A stretch of 64,000 nucleotides of DNA from Tiliqua scincoides (taxonomy: Eukaryota > Chordata > Lepidosauria > Squamata > Scincidae): assembly GCF_035046505.1 (NCBI RefSeq), contig NC_089821.1, positions 310,551,368 to 310,615,367 of the forward strand. Reading direction: 5' to 3'. The first letter of the stretch is position 1; each line of letters opens with the position of its first letter. Positions 35,898-48,400 of the stretch are shown in pieces. The notes below the pieces were generated by a model. That model saw nothing but the letters and a program-made list of their open reading frames with translations, did not search any database and was not told the DNA's origin. Made by a program: the position numbers and the translations under genes.

Positions 35898-36299
35898 ATT
35901 TATGCAGTGAATTGGGAAATAATCTTTTCTGTACAGGCAGGATCCCAATCTTGCTTTTGTAGCTGATTGAGGCATTAGTTTATAAAAAGAAAGAACAGAA
36001 TTCCTTATTCAGTCCAGCAATCTTTTTATGCCTTCAACCATGTTTTCAAAGCCTTCTGAATTTTAAATGTAATGAAAACATTTAATAAGATTCACTCTGG
36101 ATCCATATACCACAGTCACTGTGCAAATGTGAACATTTCAGCTTGTCTTGGATCCTGCTGGTAGCCTTTTTGTTATACTGTCATCTAGGACATCTGTCTT
36201 CTTTGGAGAAGAAGAAAAGGAAAGCTGGGAATCCACATAAAGCCAGAAAAAAAGATTCTAGCTTTGGTGACCTTGGACACAGCTTGCTGCATTATCAGG

Positions 36300-36512
36300 T
36301 TGAGTTGGTGACACTTGGCCAACAAGCTGAGGCAAAGAGGCAAAGAAGGAAGGCCCATAGCCAGGGAGACAGACCAGGGACAGACTGCACTTGCTCCCAG
36401 TGTGGAAGGGATTGTCACTCCCGGATTGGCCTTTTCAGCCACACTAGACGCTGTGCCAGAACCACCTTTCAGAGCGCGATACCATAGTCTTTCGAGACTG
36501 AAGGTTGCCAAC
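36300..36512 (+). mobile_element. LINE with zinc-finger ORF2 end, 3' terminus
   Basis: Encodes [40 protein letters not shown] and TFQSAIP then stop. The 3' terminus is ACCATAGTCTTTCGAGACTG AAGGTTGCCAAC. The clade is not assigned. Confidence 0.75.
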
Positions 36513-37176
36513 ATGATGAACATGATGGTGAGCCTAACAGTGTATATAGTAGGAACAAGGGGGTTGATCTCAAACTTTTAAAAAATTCCTCCTACTTTTC
36601 CACACACACACATATTACACTTGCACCATCTGAGCACTGAGCAATCGACTTCTATTTACATTCAACCCATGGAAACATTCCATCGCCTTTCAATAACAAA
36701 GTAGCAGCAGTGGAGTCCAAAGCACTATGAAGATCACCAAAGCACTCCACTATTTGATTTTTTTAAAATATATACTCAGCATACCACTACTGACTGACAA
36801 TGACATGATATAAAAGAGCACCTTCCACTATCCCCCCCATCCAATTTTATCAATCAGCAGTTACGCAGTGTTTCATGTTGATAATACAGATGTCAAAACA
36901 GTTACTGCACAGCCTGGTGAAATACATTAAACAAACTGCTGTGAATGCTGCAGAATAAAACTCAACCACTGAAGATTTCAGCTGTTGGTGTATATAGAGT
37001 GGTGAGAAGGATGTGTATAGCAGTGGGGGTGGGCAATTCATAGAAAATATTTGGTGGAAGCAAAAAGATGATGGCCTGAGCACGGCAAAAGAGCCACATT
37101 GTAAATGCCAGGGGCTGCTCAGAATTTGCTAGTTCTTGTCTGCGCATCATTTTTCCAGAGCAGAGAATGACCCTGA

Positions 37177-37854
37177 GTGAAGGGTATCTGCAGCATAGAG
37201 AAAAATAAAATCTCAGCACAATATTTGGTGGAAGTGCATCTGCCCCTGGAAAAAGGGTGCCCTTCTTTCAGACGGGTGTTGCCTTCACTTGTGCTGCTCT
37301 ATGGAGGTTACAATCAGGAGTTCCCTCATCAAAAGGATGCGTTTCCACTTACTGAAGATATCCTAAAATCTGCTGCCATGCTGAGAAAATGGATATATTT
37401 GCATGGCCATAATTTCTCCTGGGAAGACTCCTGCATCCCAGCAGCAATCATGTACGAGTTGCTCTCCCAAAGGAAATGGCAGCACCAAAAAAGTAAAAAC
37501 AATTTAGACAAAGCTTTACATGCCCTGACATGGCTAGTAAGCCTTACTACACATACGCCTGACTGTTGGCAGGTTAAGGCAGCAGAATCTTTGCTGATTG
37601 GCTGGGATCCAGCCTGTGGGCTGTGCAGTGACCTACATTTACTGCTAGGAAAGGGATATATGTTGAGAAAAGGGCAAATGCAACATGAAAGGGATCTTGC
37701 ACTGAAACACTCACGTGTGGATCTTAAATTAGGCCAGCCACTAATGCTTACCATCTTATTCTTTTCTTTTTTTTTAAGGTGCTCAGCTTTGAGCCATTCC
37801 ATTTGGACTAGCACAGTCTTTAAACCTTATAAGGTAGGTCAGTGGACCTTGTAG
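37177..37854 (+). other. Unassigned 226-codon open frame
   Basis: The frame opens after a TGA at 37174 and runs to a TAG at 37852; the first ATG is at 37378. Sections such as DILKSAAMLRKWIYLHGHNF and DKALHALTWLVSLT read like soluble helical protein. I do not recognise it. A pyrimidine run ending TTTAAG|GTGC at about 37760-37781 looks like a splice acceptor inside the frame. It may be a decayed gene fragment or chance; a 161-codon frame is also open on the other strand. Confidence 0.25.
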
Positions 37855-38460
37855 GTCAGTGGAGTTCAACACAGAATTGTGGACTTTCTGGTTCGAACAG
37901 CTGTTCCTTGAAAGTTGCTTTTGCTCTTTAAACATTTCATTTCTAAACAAAGGTACTGCAGCCACTTGGACTGAAACCACAACACTGGCAAGCCGCCCCC
38001 CCCCCTCAACTAGCCCCGTTTAACTGTTTGTTACTGTGTAAAAGGAAGAGGCACTCTGCTTATATTCAAAAACATAATACTCTAATTCACATATCCCAAA
38101 ATAAACCTCAGTATCTCATTTCAGTATCAACTCTAGTCCCAAGGAAGATGACATAACACACTGAGGGCTGGCCCAGCTGCACCCTGGGAAACAGCAAAAT
38201 AGCAAAGGGGCCCAAATATCTGTGTGTCACCTAAATCAGAAGCAAATCTGGAACAAGACAAACTCTGGCTGGCTTAAGTCGGCAGAAACATGCGCCAGGA
38301 TTTGGGTTACACAAAATTTCCTAGCAGAAATGAAAACTGGTCAATTCTCAGACACCAACAGAGCAAAATGGGTTGAAAATGATATTTTTAGTACATCAGT
38401 AAGAAGTGACTACATTTAAAACCTTTGTTGTCCTACACACCACAGCAGTTCTAATAAAAC
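37855..38460. other. Intergenic, nothing recognised
   Basis: No repeat or conserved frame identified. Confidence 0.35.
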
Positions 38461-38463
38461 TTA

Positions 38464-38555
38464 GGCTGCAATTCTAACTACACTTTCCTGAGAGTAAGCC
38501 CCATTGAACATAATAGGACTTAGAAGTAAGTAGACCTGGTTAGGATTGTGTCATT
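38464..38555. mobile_element. Family B MITE
   Basis: GGCTGCAATTCTAACTACAC to TGGTTAGGATTGTG, preceded by TTA (38461-38463). The right flank is changed. Confidence 0.7.
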
Positions 38556-38968
38556 CTCCCATTCAACAGGAATAGCTTACTGCAGCGAATTGGAAACTGA
38601 TTCTTAATAATGGGGCCAAACATCCATTATTATAGCATTCTATAATAAATGATTCTTTATTTCTGACAGTGTCTCCTTGTGGCTGGCAAATGTCCAACTG
38701 TAGTCAATAATGAAACTGTTAATGTTATGGCTGTGAAGCTGGAACAGACGATGTGAGCCACAGGTAAGGCATTTACCTATACATGTGTGAGAAGTTGCTT
38801 TATCCCCATCACCTACCTAACCCAGTAGTCAGGGCTGGTGCCTGACGCAACATGCCAAGTGCTGCCTCCCCCTTAGCTGGTGAAGTGCAACTTCTGTGCC
38901 TCCTACTCTGTGGATGAAAAGGAAGTGGGGGGGAGCAGAAGAGGAAACATGGAGAAAAGTGGTGGACA

Positions 38969-39151
38969 CAGTCCAATCCTATCCACTCTTACCTGGGAGT
39001 AAGACCCATTGACTATAATGGGACTTACTTCTGAGTAGACATGCATAGGCTTGGGCTCTCAGGCTGCAATCCTATCCACACTTAACTGGGAGGAGGCCCA
39101 ATTGACCATAATGTTTACTTCTAAGTAGACATGCATAGGATTGGGCTTTAA
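38969..39151. mobile_element. Two family B MITEs in tandem
   Basis: The first, 38969-39058, runs AGTCCAATCCTATCCACTCT to ATAGGCTTGGGCT; the second, 39061-39151, runs AGGCTGCAATCCTATCCACA to ATAGGATTGGGCT. Only TC and a shared base separate them. Confidence 0.7.
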
Positions 39152-39390
39152 GTCCACTCCTGTTTGCATGGGAGAAGTCATGGGGGCAAATGGACAAAGG
39201 TGGGCGCTTGCTGCCACTCTGCTGCCTGAAGCAATTGTTTCAGCTGGTGTCCTGGAGAGGCTGGCCCTGAAACTCTCCAGTCTTTGGAGTCATGTCTTGT
39301 CTTCCCCAGCCTTGGAACCTGAAATGCTTTTAAATGGAGGTGCCACAGACAGAGCCAGGCTTTTCTGGATGCAAAGCATGTACCTCCATT

Positions 39391-39455
39391 AAGCCTGCAA
39401 TCGTATATCCATGGGTGTAAGATCCACTGAACTCAATGAGGCTCACATCTGAATA
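39391..39455. mobile_element. Family B MITE fragment
   Basis: GCCTGCAATCGTATATCCAT and GATCCACTGAACTCAATGAG, left arm only. Confidence 0.45.
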
Positions 39456-39599
39456 GGGGAAATAACATCACCCTGTTCCTCATGGCTCACTGTTTCAGTG
39501 AGGGCTCAAAACGTTTTCGTTTTGTCTGGCATTTGGGTGATGGGTTGTCTGCCTCCAGTACCTGTATAGGAGATCCTTGAGTGTAAAAAGTTTTGTCCT

Positions 39600-39724
39600 C
39601 CAGTTGGTTTTATTTATTTTGTTCTGAGTTTATTCATTCTTTTTATAAATTGTAAGCCACCGTGGGCATTTGCTCTGGTAGAGGAAAGGCGGGATGAAAA
39701 TAAATAAATAAATAAATAAATAAA

Positions 39725-39759
<35 letters not shown>

Positions 39760-39768
39760 AGGGTAGTA
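39600..39768 (+). repeat. L2-type tail with compound microsatellite
   Basis: AAATTGTAAGCCACCGTGGG and GGCGGGATGAAAAT mark an L2-like 3' end, extended by (AAAT)n and then (AAGC)n at about 39698-39768. Confidence 0.7.
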
Positions 39769-39907
39769 CTATAAGATCTAGGCCTCTCCAAAATGGACCG
39801 GGAAAGCCGCCTGTGCTTAAATGCACTTATTCGGTGGGATGGTCCATTGGTGAACCAGGCACATGTATGTGTTGTTATATACACTGGCTTGCTCCTGCAT
39901 GTCAAAC

Positions 39908-40104
39908 CAGTGGTGTAGCTAGAGGGAGGTGCAAAGCCCTAAGTTTTGCAGGGAGTCTCACCGCAGGGTGCAAGCAGCCCCTCCCCTTCGGAGCCATTCC
40001 AGGCAGTGGGTGCAAAATGGAATGGCTCCCAAGAAGAGGGGCCACTTGCACCCTAGGGTGAGACTCCCTGCAAAACTTAGTGCTTTGCACCGCCCTCTAG
40101 TTAG
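39908..40104. mobile_element. hAT foldback MITE, family E
   Basis: CAGTGGTGTAGCTAGAGGGA and CGCCCTCTAGTTA ends, inner arms AAGTTTTGCAGGGAGTCTCA/TGAGACTCCCTGCAAAACTT. The extreme right end has decayed. Confidence 0.75.
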
Positions 40105-40364
40105 GGGGGGGTGTCACCCAATTATATTTATGGGCTGTTTATTCAGCACACAGAAAAGAAAGCAAAGCTTTTGCTTCTAGTAGATAAATGGCTTGTGGAA
40201 CCCCTGCCACTAGGAGTGATGCTAGTAGCCGGTAGCTGGGATGTGTTGTTTCTACGGGAGTAAAATATGGTGCCAGCACATGGTGGCATAGCTGGAGGGG
40301 TGGTGGAGCAGCCAGTCCGCAAAGGTAAAGGCAAGGTAAAGGCAGAGGGAGGGAGTGAGGGAGG

Positions 40365-41737
40365 GAGAATCAGCATGGCTTCTGTAAGGGTAAGTCTTGC
40401 CTCACAAACCTTTTAGAATTCTTTGAAAAGGTCAACAGCCATGTGGATGTGGGAGAACCCGTGGACATTATATATCTGGACTTTCAGAAGGTGTTCGACA
40501 TGGTCCCTCACCAAAGGCTACTGAAAAAACTCCACAGTCAGAGAATTAGAGTGCAAGTCCTCTCCTGGATTGAGAACTGGTTGAAGACCAGGAAATAGAG
40601 AGTGGGTGTCAACGGACAATTTTCACAGTGGAGAAAAGTGAAAAGCGGTGTGCCCCAAGGATCTGTCCTGAGACAGGTGCTCTTCAACCTCTTCATAAAT
40701 GACCTGGAGACCTGGGGTGAGCAGTGAGGTGGCAAAGTTTGCAGAAGACACCAAACTTTTCCGAGTGGTGAAGACCAGAAGTGATTGTGAGGAGCTCCAG
40801 AAGGATCTCTCCAGACTGGCAGAATGGGCAGCAAAATGGCTGGTGCATTTCAATATAAGTAAGTGTAAAGTCATGCACATTGGGGTAAAAAATGAAAACT
40901 TCACATATAGGCAGATGGGTTCTGAGCTGTCTGTGACAGATCAGGGGAGAGATCTTGGGGTGGTGGTGGACAGGTCAATGAAAGTGTTGACCCAATGTGC
41001 GGCAGCAGTAAAGAAGGCCAATTCTATGCTTGGGATCATTACAAAAGGTATTGAGAACAAAACAGCTAATAGTATAATGCCGTTGTAAAAATCGATGGTA
41101 AGGCCACACCTGGAGTATTGTGTCCAGTTCTGGTCACCACATTTCAAAAAGGATATAGTGGAAATGGAAAAGCTGCAAAAGAGGGCAACTAAGATGATTA
41201 CTGGGCTGGGGCACCTTCCTTATGAGGAAAGGCTACAGCGTTTGGGCCTCTTCAGCCTAGAAAAGAGACACCTGAGGAGGGACATGATTGAGACATAGAA
41301 AATTATGCACGGGAAGGATAAAGTGGATGGAGAGATGCTCTTTATACTCTCACTTAACACCAAAACCAGGGGACATCCACTAAAATTGAGTGTTGGGTAG
41401 GTTAGGACAGCCAAAAGAAAATATTTCTTTACTTAGCGTTTGGTTGGTCTGTGGAACTCCTTGCCGCAGGATGTGGTGACGGCATCTGGCCTGGATGCCT
41501 TTATAAGTTGATTGGACTAGTTTCTGGAAGAAAAATCTATTACCAGTTACAAGCCATGATGTGTATGTGCAACCTGCTGATTTTAGAAATGGGCTATGTC
41601 AGATGCAAGGGAGGGCACCAGGATGAGGTCTCTTGTTATCTGGTGTGCTTCCTGGGGCATTTGGTGGGCTGCTGTGAGATACAGGAAGCTGGACTAGATG
41701 GGCCTATGGCCTGATCCAGTGGGGCTGTTCTTATGTT
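40365..41737 (+). mobile_element. CR1 LINE, RT to 3' end
   Basis: Longest continuous CR1 here. It starts in the RT with [12 protein letters not shown] and [10 protein letters not shown], then [24 protein letters not shown], the SKCKVMHIG block and EEKS..GY, followed by the 3' UTR. Several frame breaks make it inactive. Confidence 0.88.
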
Positions 41738-41742
41738 CTTAA

Positions 41743-41879
41743 ACTACAATTCCCAGGAAGCCTTGCAGGTCTCTTGTTATCTGGTGTGCTCCCTGGGGCA
41801 TTTGGTGGGCCGCTGTGAGATACAGGAAGCTGGACTAGATGGGCCTATGGCCTGATCCAGTGGGGCTGTTCTTATGTTC
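41743..41879 (+). mobile_element. Second CR1 3' UTR module with ZNF143-like spacer
   Basis: Same layout as 35760-35897: ACTACAATTCCCAGGAAGCC, then a complete second 3' UTR ending TTCTTATGTTC. Confidence 0.8.
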
Positions 41880-42040
41880 TGTCTGGCAGGGAGGCAAGCG
41901 ACTCCTCCCTTCGGAGCCGTTGGGGGGGAACGGAACCTATGGTGCTCTGTTTTGCACCCCCCGCCCGGAATGGCTCCGAAGGGAGGAGCCGCTTGCCTCC
42001 CTGCCAGACTGGCTGCTCCGCCCGCTCCAGCTAAGCCACC
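41880..42040. mobile_element. Family E hAT MITE, partial, CpG-rich
   Basis: CTGGCAGGGAGGCAAGCGAC pairs with CCGCTTGCCTCCCTGCCAG. The right end TCCAGCTAAGCCACCG follows. The outer left end is replaced by the CR1 tail. It abuts the STYX promoter. Confidence 0.65.
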
Positions 42041-42099
42041 GCCAGCACATCATGCACAGAGCGATGCTCTCCTCCCTCTCCCCTTGCAAGCAGGCCATG

Positions 42100-42633
42100 T
42101 GACACTCACAAAGCGCGCCAACAGGCTTCCGCGCATGCCCGCACTCCTGCTCAGCACGCTTCCAGGGTTCCCCCGCCCGGCAAACAGCGCACGAGGGAGC
42201 TGACAGAAACCGCGCCAACCGACTTCGCGCATGCGTACGGCGGCACGCCGCGCCCTCTGCTCGTTCGTCGGACTCGCCGCCACGCCCACTCCTTTTATGG
42301 CATGTTGCAGGCCACGCCCCCCGGGGGAGAGCAGTTGGAAGGAGAGGGTGGGTGGGGGCGCGCGAGCGCGCGGCCGCGAGGGAGGCAAGAGGGAGTGACC
42401 GCCCGCCTGCTGGCTGGCTGGAGGGGGAGGGGCCGCCAGGACAGGCCAGCCAGCAGCATGGCGGCTGGACGCGAGGCACCACCGCCCCGTCCCCGTCGCC
42501 GCCTTCTCCTCGCCACCTCAGCCGCCGCCTGTGCTCGAGCGCCGGGGCCCGCCGGCCGCCCCCCGCCGCCCCACTGACCGAGGGAGAGCGAGAGAGCGCC
42601 TGAGGAGACGGAGGAGGGAGCCGCCCGCCCGCC
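42100..42633 (+). promoter_or_regulatory. STYX: STYX CpG-rich promoter and 5' UTR
   Basis: Dense CpG sequence up to the STYX start. It contains an NRF1-like palindrome CGCGCATGCGTA at 42226-42237 and a second GCGCATGC at 42130-42137. The CpG-rich stretch continues into intron 1 to about 42790. No TATA box is apparent. Confidence 0.7.
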
Positions 42634-42690
42634 ATGGAGCTCGCCAGGCCGGTCTTCCCCGCGCTGCCGCAGCCCAAAGAGGACTCCGAG
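42634..42690 (+). CDS. STYX: STYX exon 1 coding part
   Basis: 19 codons, [19 protein letters not shown], the same length as the human N-terminus. The exon is followed by GCGAGT, a GC-type donor; the nearby GT at 42695 would throw exon 2 out of frame. Confidence 0.9.
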
Positions 42691-45393
42691 GCGAGTGAGG
42701 GGTGCTCGAGGGGGCCGAGCCGAGCCGAGCGGGGTGCGCAGGACCGCCCTCTCAGGGCCGCCGGCCCCCGCCCGCCGGCCACGCCCACAGCCGCAGGTAG
42801 CCAGGAGAGCCCTTCTGGAGTGGGGCGTGGCTTCGTCGCTCCGCTGCTGTGCCCGCCCCTCCCCTGCAGGGACTGGTGGGAGGGGAGGCAGGTGAGGCAG
42901 AGCCTCCCCCCAGACTCCTTTGCGCAGCTGCCAGGTGGGGTGAGGCAGAGCCTCCACACCAGGTACCTCTGCACAGCTGCCTTGTGAGGTGAGGCAGAGC
43001 CTCCCCCAGACTCCTTTCCACAGCTACCTTGTGGGGTGAGGCAGAGCCTCCCCACCAGAGTCCTTTGCACAGCTGCCAGGTGGGGTGAGGCAGAGCATCC
43101 CCACCAGAGTTTTTTTTGAAAAGCGCCACCTCACCTGCCTTCCCACCCTGCACCTCAAAGACTGCAGCACTTTTGAAGACTCTACCTCACCTGCCTCCCC
43201 ACCCTGTGGCTCACAGGCTGTGGTGCTTTTCGAAGGACTCCAGAGGGGCAGCTCTGCCTCACCTGGCTCTCCACCTTTTGCCTCACATAAGAACAGCCCT
43301 GCTGTATCAAGCCATAGGTCCATATAGTCCAGCTTCCTGTATTTCATAGGTGGTGGCGCTTTCTGATGGACTCCATTGGGGAGGCTCTGCCTCCCCTGCC
43401 TCCCCACACTGCACCTCACAGGCAATGGTGCTGTTCGAAAGACTCTGGTGGGGAGGCTCTGCCTCACCTGCGTCCCCACCCATTGCACGTTCCTGTTCCC
43501 TTGCCCAGACTTCCACTTGCTTGGGTGTCATGATCCATGCACACCTCGCCTCTGCTATCACTGCAGCTGTGGTGGTCTCAGTGGGAATGGCGTTGAATGG
43601 TGCAAAGAAACCACCCTCAGAGCATCCTGATCATTCCATCCTGGAGGGGATCCCTGTGTCTTGGCCGCTACCTGTCCCCCTCCCAAGTGGTTTCAGTTTT
43701 GCCTTTGTACTTAATCCTCCTTTAATTTTTTTCTAATCTAGAGTGCCTGAGAAACCTTCCCTGATTGGGTGTGGCTTGGCTTGCCACCTGAATGGATGTG
43801 CATTCAGACAAGTGTTGTATTCATTCTGGTTTTGCTTCTCTAATGAGACCCCAAAATGTTAAACCATTTTTGCCTGGTCCACAGGTGTACACATTTGGTG
43901 CCTGTTGTGTATATGCTTAAAATGGTGAATTATAAAACTAATTGAAATACTCTTGGTTTATAGCCTATTGGTCGCCCTATAGAATACTTAGTGTTGGAAG
44001 GGATCTTGATCGGCTCATCCAGTCCCCTGCTCAGTGCAGGCAACTACAGCATCTCTGATAGATGGCCGTTCAACCTTTGCTTGGAAACATCCATTGAAGG
44101 AGAGCTTACAGCTGCAGGAGGCAGGCTGTTCTTTTAGTTAAGAAATTCTTCCTAATGTCCCCTTAGTTTTCACTAGGCTGTCCATTCAAAGCCCCTCCAC
44201 TCCCCCCATACACAATCGAAAAATGAGTTGTGTGTTCAGAAAATAGAATTTTAAAAATTATAAAAATTTTAAATAATTTTTATATAGCTAATTTAATTTA
44301 ATATAAAATGATTTATATTAAATCATAAATCATAACATAAAATGATTATGATAAAATTAAATCATAATATAAAATGATTTAATAGCTAATTTAATTATTT
44401 AAATTTTAAATAATTTTTATATAGCTAGAATCAAAGGTGTAATGATAATAACAAATATGCATTTGGGAGCCTTCTGAATAATTTCCACAGCCAAAGAGTG
44501 TGCTCACTCCTGTTTATAATATAGAAGCCAAGATTTCCAGCCAGCTGTGGATTGTCCCTCTGACCTGGCAGTCTGTAGCTGCCTAAGAGTATGACACTTG
44601 ATTTGTGATTTGCTTGCAAGTGTACCCAAGATGCACTGATGACAGAGGGCCTGTTGCAGACCCCAGTTAAATTGATATAGCTGATCAAGTTTTATTGGCT
44701 TTAGGAATGCAGCCAGAGTAAAAACCTGAAGGAGGGGCCTGTGCCACTGAAGGCTTTTTTGAAACTGGACCCTAAGTCTACAAATGCTGTGGAAGATACT
44801 GCTTGGGTGGAACTACTTGACAAAAAGATTTAAAGTTTGTACAAACAATTAATTGAATGTAAATTGAATTATTTCTTCATTATGAAAAGGTTTCCTTATT
44901 TTGCATGTTTCAGCAGTGATGAAGCAGGCAGGGGGCAAGTAATATTGGAGGTTCCATGCTGGTTGTCTGTCTGTAGCCAGGGGAGTATCTTCCACTCCAT
45001 GTTTCTCTAATAGGACTAATAAACCAGAGGTCACCTGTGAATGCAGTATATGCAGTGAATGTTCTGCAAGGGGACAAGTATTTCTTTATGTTGTCCTAGC
45101 ATGCAAATAACAGATTTTTGTTTTGAAGCTTGCCCTCTATATCAGTTTCAAAGCTTGAAATATAGTATGTTTTACTCTTAGTTTTATTTCTATGTTTTAT
45201 GTGTTATAGATATTCCCTTGAGAAACAACTATCTGAAATGTGTTGGGAACAGCAAAAGAACATACCATTTTGGACCACTCTTCATTTTTTGCCTTTTTGC
45301 ATGCTGATTGCAGCAGCCATGAGCTCTCTTCAAACACGTTTTGTTTCCATGAAGTTGTTGTGTCAGGGATGATTAGTATGCATTAAGTGATTG

Positions 45394-45428
<35 letters not shown>

Positions 45429-48400
45429 CAGGATGGTAAGGCTAGGAATAACACCTTTATTATTACAAGCTTTAGATGTCAGAAAAACTTTTTCGTTTTA
45501 TTTTACAGCAAAAATTGTCCAGTAATCAGTGTCAGATTCATCCAATTTGATTTCTGATAGTCCATGCCATGGAAGAATCCTCTACCTAACCAAAGAACTA
45601 TGGTTGATTCTTGCCTGTGTCTGCACAGGCTGGAGTCTGGCTCCCACTGCTAGGAGAGGGGCATGTGTCACTTGCTCCTGTATGTGCCACATGTACCAAT
45701 TAGCTGCAGCAAGAATATAAAAGATACCCATGGACAGAGCAGATTGTATAAATTGGGACAATTTAAATACCATATGTAAGCACAAATTTTGCAAACATCT
45801 TCTAATCTGTATAATGAAGGTAATTGTTCAGTCTGCCTCTGTCCCAAGTGTATAAGTAATAATAACTTATATATATTGGCAACCTTCAGTCTCGAAAGAC
45901 TATGGTATCGCGCTCTGAAAGGTGGTTCTGGCACAGCGTCTAGTGTGGCTGAAAAGGCCAATCCGGGAGTGACAATCCCTTCCACACCGGGAGCAAGTGC
46001 AGTCTGTCCCTGGTCTGTCTCCCTGGCTGTGGGCCTTCCTTCTTTGCCTCTTAGCCTCAGACTGTTGGCAAAGTGTCTCTTCAAACTGGGAAAGGCCATG
46101 CTGCACAGCCTGCCTCCAAGCGGGCCGCTCAGAGGCCAGGGTTTCCCACTTGTTGAGGTCCATCCCTAAGGCCTTCAGATCCCTCTTGCAGATGTCCTTG
46201 TATCGCAGCTGTGGTCTACCTGTAGGGCGCTTTCCTTGCACGAGTTCTCCATAACTTATACATGATGCTATTTGCTATCTATGCATTTGACCCCATTAAT
46301 AGAGGTGTTTGAAAACTGTGTTATTTTACTCAAAAGTAAGCCCCTTGTGTCCAGTAAGATTTAGACTGTAATCCTATCATACTTATTGGAAGCAAGCACC
46401 TCTACCCATTTACATCCAAGGATGTTTTGATTTAGATGTTTTAATTCCCGTATCCCTGTTATATCCCTCCCATGCTCAAGTCAAGTGACATTTTTAATGA
46501 TAATATTTTCAAAATTGGAATCCTTATTTACAGGTGTGCCCCTGTATTTACAGGGGTTCTGTTCTGGAACCCCCTGCGGGTACCCGAATCCATGGATATG
46601 AGGATTTGCCCCCTTTACCCTCCAAAGGTGAGGGGAGCTGGGCTTCCCTCAACTCACAGAGGCCACATGTGGAAAACCCTCCGGAGACGGGGGGGGGGGG
46701 GCGGAGTTAACTCATTTTTGTCCATCCCACATATTTGGTCCCTGTTGCATATATGCAACATGGGGCAGAAATGGCTTAGCTAAAACCATGGATATGGCGG
46801 CCCCCTGTACCAGTGATTGCCTGCATGTGTGGAAGATACATAGGTACTCGTTTGTCTGAACTCTGGAGGAAGTGAATGCTTAAGCTCAAGCCTGGCCACT
46901 GAGAATGCTGCTGTTTGTGATCTTGCTGTCCAGTCTAAGAAGAACCCTATAGAACAGATGCTGGATTTACTGGTGAAATGTACTGGTCATCTTTCCCTTA
47001 CTGAAGTTGGACCTCTTTATTCTGCAGTAGCTACAATCCTTGTCTCGTATACAGTACATTGCAGTAAAACAGGAGTGTCCAAACTTTTTGGCAGGAGGGC
47101 CACATCATCTCTCTGACACTGTGTTGGGGGCCTGGAAAAAAAAGTTAATTTACATTTAAAATTTGAATACATTCACATAAATGAATACATTAGAGATGGA
47201 ACTTATATGAATGAATGAAGGTCTTGCAGTAGCTCAGGGCCTATAAAAGGCCTTGCACAAAGCAATGCCGGCCTTTCCTTTGCTGCCACTGCTGCATCAC
47301 AGACGTGAAACAGCAAGCAGTGGCGGGAGCCCTCATCCCACAGCTCACACAAGAGGTCGAACAGTTGGTCGTCACACTGAGAGCAGTTGCATTGGGCCAG
47401 CATGGGCTCCAGCAAGCCTCTGGCGGGCCAGAGCTCCTTGGAGACTGGAGATTCTCAGGGGGCCAGGGTTTGGGCACCTCTGCAGTAAATAAATCTTGAG
47501 GTTATAAAATCATATGTGATGGTGTGAGGTCTTGGGGGCAAATAAAGATTGCACTTTTCTTCCCCAGAGTTGCTTTAGGAAAATCTTTATAGCCACAGCT
47601 GGTAGTTGACAAAACACAAAGCTTATCTTGGAGTTCCTTAACATAGTATACTATACCTCGTTAGAGGTGGTGAAATTGTGAGTGTCTCCACTTGGTCATA
47701 TTGGAGGACTTGCCAGTATCGTTTTTGTCATGTTTGGATACAGTATCCTTTACCATTTCCCACCTGAGCACCAAATAGACAGTACAGAGGTTACTGGAGA
47801 GAGAGAGAGAGGCAGGCAATTTAACCATCCATCTACTGTGATCTTGTACATGTTTCTTACTATATTTTTACTGTATTGTCAGTTTTAGGCATTTAATAAA
47901 AACGTTATGTAAACAGTGATTAGAATTTGAATATATCCACTTGCAGTGTCCCAATGTAGTATTATTTAGCTGTTTCCTCATTTTAATTCATAATAAATAA
48001 ATCTGGAAAAGCTCATCTGACTGGAATATGTATTGTCAGAGGTCAATAATACCGATCTTGTAGAAACAGCATGTAAAACTTATTGCATATGCTCCAAAAG
48101 CCATTTTCAGTGCAAAAGTAGTATGTCTGTGTCTTAAGACAAAATGAATATTTGACTTTTGTTATGTACTTACTGTCTGTCTGTTCTGTAAAAAGCAAAT
48201 TACCAAGGTATATAGCATTGGTTCCCAACCTTTAGGAGCTTGCAGACCACTAAGGCAAAAATTGGAATTACCATGGATCACACTACCCCTGCACACAAAA
48301 AATTCAATTAAGTTTGTAATAATTAGAAAATATTTATTAGAGATTTATTAGATTTATTATTTATAGAGAAGATTTCTGGGTCGCTCCCTTCGTTGCCTGC

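Larger units (their letters stand above)
42867..43495. mobile_element. Family D hAT MITE expanded by internal tandem repeats
   Basis: From CAGGGACTGGTGGG to CATTGCACGTTCCTG. Flanks CTCCCCTG and TTCCCTTG agree at 6 of 8. About 629 bp versus 221 bp for the intact copy at 11368. The excess is tandem copies of the arm and a CR1 fragment at 43283-43349. Confidence 0.7.

Noticed and set aside
36185-36523. Minus frame antisense to the zinc-finger LINE end
   Set aside because: Shadow of the LINE coding strand, whose frame ends in the conserved CxxC...H...C block.
42295-42957. 220-codon minus-strand frame
   Set aside because: Same GC-rich region, overlapping the previous frame; no domain.
41937-43070. 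377-codon minus-strand open frame over the STYX promoter
   Set aside because: Lies in a CpG-rich island and a tandem repeat array, where stops are rare; low-complexity Gly/Arg/Ser product and antisense to STYX exon 1.
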